Assembly (NCBI GenBank): GCA_907163345.1 | Contig: CAJQUN010001130.1 | Location: 1 to 64,000, forward strand | DNA from: Haberlea rhodopensis | Taxonomy: Eukaryota; Streptophyta; Magnoliopsida; Lamiales; Gesneriaceae | DNA: 64,000 bases | Reading direction: 5' to 3' | Part shown: positions 57,230-64,000 of the stretch, in pieces | Numbering within the stretch: the first letter of the stretch is position 1 | Layout: each line of letters opens with the position of its first letter | Position numbers and translations under genes: made by a program | The notes under the pieces: model-generated | What the model was told of the DNA's origin: nothing | Databases searched by the model: none | The model's input: the letters and a program-made list of their open reading frames with translations, nothing else

Positions 57230-58964
57230 CCTACTCCTACACCATCCACTATTCATTTACTTTTCTTTCTTATTTTTATTTTTAAATCATAGCATTCATA
57301 ATAATATTTAAAGAATCACAAAATTAATAAAATTAACAAAGATAATTAAAAACAATAATATTAGCAAAATTAGGGGTGAACAAAATTTTGAAGAAATCAA
57401 AATAAAGAATCAAATAATATTCATCTTAATTTTTTACATTCATATTTTTATTAGATTGGTAATAAAAATCTATTTTAAAAAATCCCAAACTTTTGGATAG
57501 AAATTGAAATAATTAGATTTTAATTTTGGTCATTTTCTTTGGTTTTTGATGAACAATTTCGCAGGTCTTGTTTAGTAAAAAAAATAAAAAAATTCAATTA
57601 ATTTTCAAGAAATCAGAATTTTGTTTTATAAAAATCTAATAAAAAACCTAAACATAAAAAGATTGAATTTTATTTTGAAATAGATTTATTTGGTTTAACC
57701 AATATTTTATAAAAATAGCTAAAATCAAAAGGAATATTATTAAATTTTTTTTTAATAATAAAAGGAGGTATGTCAGACAACCAGGGCATTGTCCCGACGG
57801 TTTGCCATCCTCTTCTCTCGTAGTTGATTTATGATTCTAGTCCAACTCCTCCCCTTGCTTCCCCTTAAGAGAAGAAGAAAAAAAGAAAGAAAGATGTATG
57901 TCAACCCCAGCCCATTCACGAGACACCGGGGTTTACCACGTTCCTTGGAGAGTTCGAGGGTCCGGCCGAGGTTTCTACTGTTCTCGAGAGGTTCATATTC
58001 CGCGTCCACATATACGACGTATAAATTAACTAATAATAATTGTAACCATTAACTAAAAATAAATAAAAATAATAAATTTTATGAAAGTTATTGGAAATGA
58101 ATATTATGAACATATAATATGTATGTTATAAAAAAATTTCATAGGACAAATGAAATTATTATTTAGTATAGGCTATTTTTACAATATTTAATAAAGCTAC
58201 ATACCAAAGATAATTTCTTTAATCATGTCGATAAAAGTTGAAAGCCGAGGGTATTTATGTAAAATGGAACATTGAGACTTTGTCGTGCTTACGTTGCAAA
58301 AAAGGGGTCGGCCTTACGTAAGCAAAAGTGTACATGAAAAAAAATAATACGAGAGAAACAAAAAACTGCACGCAAGTTCAACATTATTAATCTACCAAAC
58401 TCCGTCAGCGTTATAATTTTTCTTCCATATTTTATATTTTGGATCGTAATTCAATAATTGATTATCTTTTTAGTTTTCACCAAAATATCTTACAATTTTT
58501 CTTTAGCATTTGTTAAAATTATTAGTCTCAAATTTTTATAATTAATACAAATATAATCTTATAACTGTTTTAATAAAAAATATTCATTTAGCAAATTTAG
58601 TCCTCAAAAATTATTTTGAGTAAAAATTGTCACATAATTGAATAATGACGTTTTTAAGATAATTTTTGATTAAAAACAAAAGTTTGAGATTAGATACATT
58701 TAAAAACAAAAGTCTGAAGTTATTTTTGTATTTTTTAATCAAATATAGTTTGAGACTAAAACTTATATTATATGAAGTATTTTTCAAATTTACATCAAAG
58801 GCGCATCCAAAAATTGTCAGCTCCGTCAAAACTAACTCAATCTCATATTGGGCTCCTTTTTTTTTTTTTATTATTCGAGACTAGAGTTGACTCGAGACTA
58901 CTGAACAATATTACGTCTTTTTAAGCAAGAAATCAAAGCTAGAAAGAACACGAAAAACCAAGGA
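57230..58964. other. Intergenic
   Basis: Very AT-rich DNA without a recognisable gene. A GC-richer island at about 57775-58015 contains only short frames with no family match. The last about 200 bases are the presumed promoter and leader of the AAA-ATPase gene. Confidence 0.45.
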
Positions 58965-60455
58965 ATGATGTATCCGACCAAAATGAACCCGGAGACGTGG
59001 GGAACCCTTGGATCGGCGATCTTAACGTTTATCTTTTTCTGGGACCTTGCCCGAAGATACTGTCCCCCGGAGCTCCGGAGGTACGTTGAGAGAAGTAGCC
59101 GTAGGATCTCTGCTTTCTTTAATCCTACTATTCAAATTTCCATCCACGAATACATAGGCAGCCATCTGAAACCTCATGAAGCCTATGCAATAGTTGAGGC
59201 CTACCTTAGTATCAATTCATCTAAAGATGCTAAAAAGCTCAAAGCAGAGATGGAGAAAGACAACGAAACTAAGCTAGTTTTGACCATGGATGAAAATGAG
59301 AGAACTACAGATGAGTTTAATGGAGCTCAAGTGGTGTGGGTTTCTGGTAAACTTTCGAATCCTCCACAAACCACCTCGTTTTCTTACTACCGGGAGCCGG
59401 AGAAGAGATATTACAAGCTTAAATTTCATCGAAGATACAAGAAGTTGATAACCGAATCGTATTTGGAGCATGTCGTAAAGACTGGAAAGGATCAAATTCA
59501 AGCAAGAAACAGGCAGAGGAAGCTGTACACAAATGGTCACAGCAAGTCGTATTGGAGTCATATTGCGTTCGAGCATCCGGCTACGTTTGAGACTATTGCG
59601 ATGGAGCAAGAGAAAAAGGAGGAGATAATTGAGGATCTTTTGAGTTTTACCAAGAGTAAAGATTTCTATAAAAGAATCGGGAAGGCCTGGAAAAGGGGTT
59701 ATTTACTATATGGCCCTCCTGGAACTGGGAAATCGACGATGATTGCTGCTATGGCGAATTTACTGAATTACGATGTTTACGATTTTGAGCTTACGTCTGT
59801 GAAAAATAATACAGAACTCAGAAAGCTTCTGGCGGAGACGACGAGCAAGTCTATTATAGTGATCGAAGATATAGACTGTTCATCGGATTTAACAGCGGAA
59901 AGGAAGAAGAAAATGGAGAAATCTGACGAAATAGAGACTGAAACAATCAAGAAAGTGAGCTCTCGTAGAGAGCGAGAAGCTGAGAGTGGCAGCCAAGTGA
60001 CCCTATCAGGGCTGCTGAATTTCATAGATGGGCTGTGGTCATCCTGTGCAGGGGAGAGACTAATTGTGTTTACAACTAACCATGTAGAGAAGCTTGATCC
60101 CGCTCTCACGAGACGTGGTAGAATGGACAAACATATCGAGTTTTCCTACTGTAAATTCGAGGGGTTTAAGGTCCTTGCCAAGAATTACCTGAATCTTGAA
60201 GAGCATCCAATGTTTGTATCCGTGCGGGAGTTGATGGAGAAGGTTAGAATTACGCCGGCGGATGTTGCTGAGAATCTGATGCCAAAGTCTGCAGAGGAAG
60301 GTCCGGAGGAGTGCCTACAAAGTCTGATTCACGCTCTTGAAGAACTGCAGGCAAAAGAGACCAACAAAGAAGTGGCCGCTGCTAAACAAGAAAATCATGA
60401 AGCTGTGATAGAGTTAAATGGAATGATTCAGGACACTAGAAGCTATTTGAAATGA
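58965..60455 (+). CDS. BCS1-like AAA-ATPase (ASD / AAA-ATPase-like family), 496 aa
   Basis: Single-exon gene starting at the first of two adjacent ATGs (58965). The N-terminus carries a hydrophobic anchor at about 13-29 and the plant AAA-ATPase-associated domain (about 30-125). The AAA module has Walker A GPPGTGKST at 250-258, Walker B IIVIEDID at 297-304, a lysine- and glutamate-rich insertion (about 311-342) characteristic of the plant family, then SGLLNFIDGLWSS and the arginine region DPALTRRGRMD at 378-388. Family members sit in mitochondrial or ER membranes and are linked to seed development, salt and pathogen responses. The substrate is unknown. Intronless structure and length agree with the family and no lesion was seen. 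Confidence 0.93.
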   Translation: MMYPTKMNPETWGTLGSAILTFIFFWDLARRYCPPELRRYVERSSRRISAFFNPTIQISIHEYIGSHLKPHEAYAIVEAYLSINSSKDAKKLKAEMEKDNETKLVLTMDENERTTDEFNGAQVVWVSGKLSNPPQTTSFSYYREPEKRYYKLKFHRRYKKLITESYLEHVVKTGKDQIQARNRQRKLYTNGHSKSYWSHIAFEHPATFETIAMEQEKKEEIIEDLLSFTKSKDFYKRIGKAWKRGYLLYGPPGTGKSTMIAAMANLLNYDVYDFELTSVKNNTELRKLLAETTSKSIIVIEDIDCSSDLTAERKKKMEKSDEIETETIKKVSSRREREAESGSQVTLSGLLNFIDGLWSSCAGERLIVFTTNHVEKLDPALTRRGRMDKHIEFSYCKFEGFKVLAKNYLNLEEHPMFVSVRELMEKVRITPADVAENLMPKSAEEGPEECLQSLIHALEELQAKETNKEVAAAKQENHEAVIELNGMIQDTRSYLK

Positions 60456-60967
60456 TTCCTAATTATCCATCATGATATACCTTGGTGTCAAGGTTTATAA
60501 CGAATTATTGGATTATTAATAAATTTGGTAGATTTTTCGATTTAATATTAAGTCTTTTGGATTTGAAGTGCATTTAAATCTAAATCTATAGGCTAAAAAT
60601 AAAGGGTGAAAAAGTGTTGTTTTATCCTTCTGTCCATAAAAAATGCATTCAATCTGATACCCCTGGCAGGAGGTCTCTATCCCTCATAAGACAGGAGGTC
60701 CTCCCTATTCTACTAAGGTGAGAACCTTAATCGACCAGTTCGGTTATCGGCGAGCTTAGAAGGTCATCACCGAGTCATATCTCCCTGGCCTCCCATTATC
60801 CAATTCATCAGCTTGCTCAATACGCAGTTTGCCGACCTCCCAGACATAGCCGACCTCCCACGCTTTATATGCCAAACTAGGCATAACAAAATATGTGGCC
60901 AACCTCCTGAGATCCTGGTGTGGACTAAGGTGAGATCATAAGTCGAGCAACTGTGCTTCCAATTTCT
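60456..60967. other. Intergenic, LTR-retrotransposon-like remnant
   Basis: After the 3' end of the ATPase gene, from about 60655 the sequence becomes GC-richer with repeated gaggtc / gacctcc words (for example ggaggtctctatccc and gccgacctccca). It is probably retrotransposon-derived, but no coding domain was recognised. Confidence 0.45.
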
Positions 60968-62130
60968 AATGCTAGCTAAAAACGAGATGCCTTCTTTCCG
61001 GCGAACGAAGGGTACTGGTAACAACTCCGATAACATATCCAAGTGCTCGTGAGGCCTGGAATCACAAACAAGTGTGAGAAGGGAACGGGAGGATGTCCCG
61101 TCTAGTCCACTCCGACGCTCAAGTTAGAATTGGCAAAATGGCAGAATAACGTGATGAGCTTAAAGTTATGAGTAGCGTGAATACTTTTTCTCGTCAACAA
61201 ACCTTGTATTTATAGGGAGAGGGAATGGAGACAACCTTTAACCGCATGTCAGAAGCCTACGGGACATCTTCTGAAGCTAAGGGTCGGGACCAGGGTCCCA
61301 GAGCCGGGACCACCAGGTGTCATTCTCCCAGTACAATATTCTCACAGCCTTTAGGATCTGATTTATGCCGATCAGATGATGTCACTTTCCCAATACGATA
61401 TGCATGCAGCTTTTAGGATCCGATTCGTACTTGAAGATATGAGTCGTACCTTTTATCTGATTTGTGAGGGCGTGCTATGAAGTTTAGCTCATACATGCCA
61501 ACATGGGCCAGAAAGGACGTCGGGCAAGGTCAAAACCCGCTTGGTAGGTGGCAAGGGCGAGCTCTGAGCTAGCCCACTAGTTTGACTAAACCAAGTTATA
61601 TGCATGCTTTGCGTGTAACATGTTGGGAGCTAGACATGCTAGGAGCTAGGAGCTAGACATGCTTGGAGCTAAGCATGTTTAGAGCTAGACATGTTGGGAG
61701 CTAGGTATGATCGAAGCTAGGCATGCTTGGAGCTACTCATGTTTGGAGCTAGGCATGCTCAGAGCTGGGAGATAGGAGCTAGGCATGCTTGGAGCTACGC
61801 ATGTTTGAAGCTAGGCATGCTCATAGCTGGGACATAGGAGCTAGGCCTGCTCGGAGCTGGGAGATAGGAGCTAGGCATGCTTGATAGTTTGGCTTACTTG
61901 ACTAGTGAGGTTGCTTGGAAATTCTAGTGACGTAGCTCAGAAGGACCAATAAGGCCGAACAACTGAGACGAGCTGGTGAGCTCGCCCAAGGCCAAGTGGG
62001 CGAGCTCAAAGAGCCCTTGGGTGAACTCCCAGCCCGCCCAAGGCCAAGTTGGTGAGCTTATGGAGCTCGCCCAATGTGTTGATCCGGTCACCTTTCAAGG
62101 ATATTCGGGTGAATTAGGGCCGATCTGTTG
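60968..62130 (-). repeat. Left arm of a 2.6-kb imperfect palindrome (LTR-like)
   Basis: Inverted counterpart of about 62425-63616. Landmarks going inward are gctagctaaaaacgagatg, gataacat, ctcgtgaggcctg, aacaagtgtgagaaggga, ctcgtcaacaaac, gggtcgggaccagggtccc and an array of about 20-bp units ggagctaggcatgctt (about 61625-61890). Then come ggccaagtgggcgagct words and tgttgatccggtcacctttc. The tttatagggag stretch at 61210 is the inverse of a TATA-like tttaaata in the other arm. The two arms therefore look like two LTRs with their U3 ends facing each other. Confidence 0.85.
61625..61890. repeat. Minisatellite of ggagctaggcatgctt units (left arm)
   Basis: About a dozen degenerate units of 16-24 bp alternating ggagctag with (g/a)catg(c/t)t. 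The inverse array lies at about 62695-62985. Confidence 0.85.
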
Positions 62131-62424
62131 GCCGCGAGCATACAAGCCTATGCATTGATGGCTTGTCTAGTCAAGATCAAATCCTTGCATCTCTAGCTTG
62201 TCAAGCCAAGTCCAAGTTCATGCTTTGATTAGATGCCTTGGTGTAGTAAAATTTTAAATTTGGAAATTGATTATATGCATCGATCAAGTCATGTGACACA
62301 TATCCCATTATCGTCTATCGACTAGTGGGAAACATCACCCGCATCCGAGTTTTCACATTCGATTCAACTCGGAATCGATGTGGGAGTAGTGATATCCGGA
62401 CGGGTCAAACCAGTAAAAACATCT
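62131..62424. other. Spacer between the palindrome arms
   Basis: About 295 bp of unrelated single-copy-looking sequence at the centre of the palindrome. No gene is seen. Confidence 0.6.
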
Positions 62425-63616
62425 CACAAATCGGCCCTAGTTCACCCAAACATCCCTGAAAGGTTACCGGATCAACACATTGGGCGAGCTCTATAAGCTC
62501 GCCCACTTGGCCTTAGGCAGGCTGGGACCTCGCCCAACTCATAGAGCTCGCCCAGCCCAACTTGGGCTTGATCCAAGCTCGCCCACTTGGCCTTGGACGA
62601 GCTCACCAGCTCGTCTCAGTTGTTCGGCATTATTGGTCCTTCTGAGTTACATCACTAGAACTCCCAAGCAACATCACTGGTCCAGTAAGCCAAACTACCA
62701 AGCATGCCTAGCTCCAAACATACGTAGCTCCAAGCATGCCTAGCTCCTAGCTCCTAGCTCCTAGCATACCTAGCTCCCAGCATGTCTAGCTCCAAGCATG
62801 CGTAGCTCCGAGCATGCGTATAGCTCCGAGCATGCCTAGCTCCTAGCTCGAGCATGCCTAGCTCCCAGCATGTCAAGCTTCGAGCATGCCTAGCTCCAAA
62901 CATGCGGAGCTCCAAGCATTCCTAGCTTCTAGCTCCGAGCATGCCTCGCTCCCAGCATGCTACACTCAAAGCATGCCTATAACTTGGTTTAGTCAAACTA
63001 GTGGGCGAGCTCAGAGCTCGCACTTGCCACCTACCAAGCGGGCTTTGAGCTTGCCCAACGTCCTTTCTGTCCCATGTTGGCATGTATGAGCTAAACTTCA
63101 TTGCACACCTTCACAAATCAGATAAAGATACGACCCATATCTTCAAGTACGAGTCGGATCCTAAAAGTTGCAGGCATATCGTACGAGGAAAGTGACATCC
63201 TCTGGTCCCCGGCATAATCAGATCCTAAAGGCTGAGAGAATATTGTACGGGGAGAGTGGCACCTGCTGGTCCCTGGCTCTGGGACCCTGGTCCCGACCCT
63301 TAGCTTCAGAAGATGTCCCCTAGGCTCCTGACATGCGGTTAAACGTTGTCTCCCTTCCATCTCCCTTTAAATACAATGTTTGTTGACGAGAAAAGTTATT
63401 CACACTACTCATAACTTTAAGCTCATCTCGTTACTCTGCCATTTTCCCGATTTCTGGCTTGAGCATCGGAGGGGAGTCGCCGGGACATCATCCCGGCTCC
63501 CTTCTCACACTTGTTTGTAATTTCAGGCCTCACGAGCATGTGGAGATGTTATCGGAGTTGTTACTAGCACCATCCGTCCGTCGGAGAGAAGACATCTCAT
63601 TTTTAGCAAGCATCAA
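62425..63616 (+). repeat. Right arm of the 2.6-kb palindrome (LTR-like)
   Basis: Inverse of 60968-62130 with many substitutions and small indels. In plus orientation it reads like a plant LTR: U3 minisatellite (gcatgcctagctcc units, about 62695-62985), a TATA-like tttaaata near 63365, then cttgagcatcggagggg (about 63459) and ggcctcacgagc, words typical of the R-U5 part of many Gypsy LTRs. The last feature is recalled from the family, not proven here. Confidence 0.85.
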
Positions 63617-64000
63617 TATATATCACATATGCTCGTATCTTAAAGACTGAATCTCAAATATATGGAAGCAAACTCCCCGGGATCTAATTGATGCGAGATT
63701 TGATAAACCTTATAAGATACTTTTTATATCTTAGCAAATCCCGATAAACATGGAAGAAAGCTATAAACATGATAACTCTATAAATACATTGTTTGATTGT
63801 TACTTTTATTGATTCCAATATATTGTATGCTCTAAAACACATATTTTCTTTATTTCCTTATTTGATTTAAGCATCGAAAAAAATACCTCGAAAAAATCTT
63901 CCGACCCACTTCTCACGGCCGTTTCATGATTTGAGGTTATCCTGAATTCAAATTTTATATTCTTATCACTTTTTCTTGACATCATAATATTTTTCAAATA
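63617..64000. other. Intergenic to window end
   Basis: AT-rich DNA after the palindrome. No gene or repeat was recognised. Confidence 0.4.

Noticed and set aside
57773..58052. Possible small gene in a GC-richer island
   Set aside because: Frames on both strands are short and end at stops without splice support or family match.

Overview
The window reads as nuclear DNA of a flowering plant, most likely a eudicot. It is AT-rich, its genes carry short GT-AG introns, and they belong to plant families: ATL-type RING-H2, CBP60, hydroxyproline-O-galactosyltransferase, BCS1-like AAA-ATPase and plant mobile domain. More than half of the readable structure is transposable elements. No CRISPR, operon or other prokaryotic signature is present. 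Starts were chosen at ATG codons and exon borders by reading GT/AG sites that keep the frame and the protein family alignment. Nothing was checked against transcripts.

Layout. 1-9299: one small RING-H2 gene (1447-1881), a decayed DSS1/SEM1 copy (3342-4316, minus) and a decayed CBP60 copy (6577-8775, minus). 9300-17108: a 3.9-kb direct tandem duplication, each copy holding the same hAT-like insertion and the same small MITE. 18226-20367: a solo LTR with its target duplication. 22686-24345 (minus): a three-exon RING protein gene with a 39-G run in one intron. 26496-29193: the seven-exon gene for 5-formyltetrahydrofolate cyclo-ligase. 30986-32093 (minus): a two-exon LC8 dynein light chain gene with a long N-terminal extension.

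32140-48109 is the most striking part. Two related Mutator-like elements (MULEs) lie in opposite orientation 114 bp apart, counting their target duplications. The first (32140-38609) has matching terminal ends, a perfect 10-bp target duplication, a 786-codon transposase ORF and an apparently intact, oppositely oriented five-exon plant mobile domain (PMD) gene. Fifteen about 21-bp palindromes lie just inside its ends. It sits 46 bp upstream of the dynein light chain start codon. The second (38724-48109) is a decayed sibling whose transposase is split by a Copia-type element that has LTRs and gag but no pol (41698-46460).

48120-64000: a diverged direct repeat, a long-TIR MULE-type foldback element (50791-51307), a seven-exon beta-1,3-galactosyltransferase gene (51940-55108), a hAT-type MITE (56774-57221), a single-exon BCS1-like AAA-ATPase gene (58965-60455) and a 2.6-kb imperfect palindrome built from two head-to-head LTR-like arms (60968-63616).

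The host genes appear to be unrelated neighbours: ubiquitination, folate metabolism, dynein light chain, cell-wall glycosylation and an organelle or ER ATPase. The genes that plausibly act together are the transposase and PMD genes inside the first MULE.
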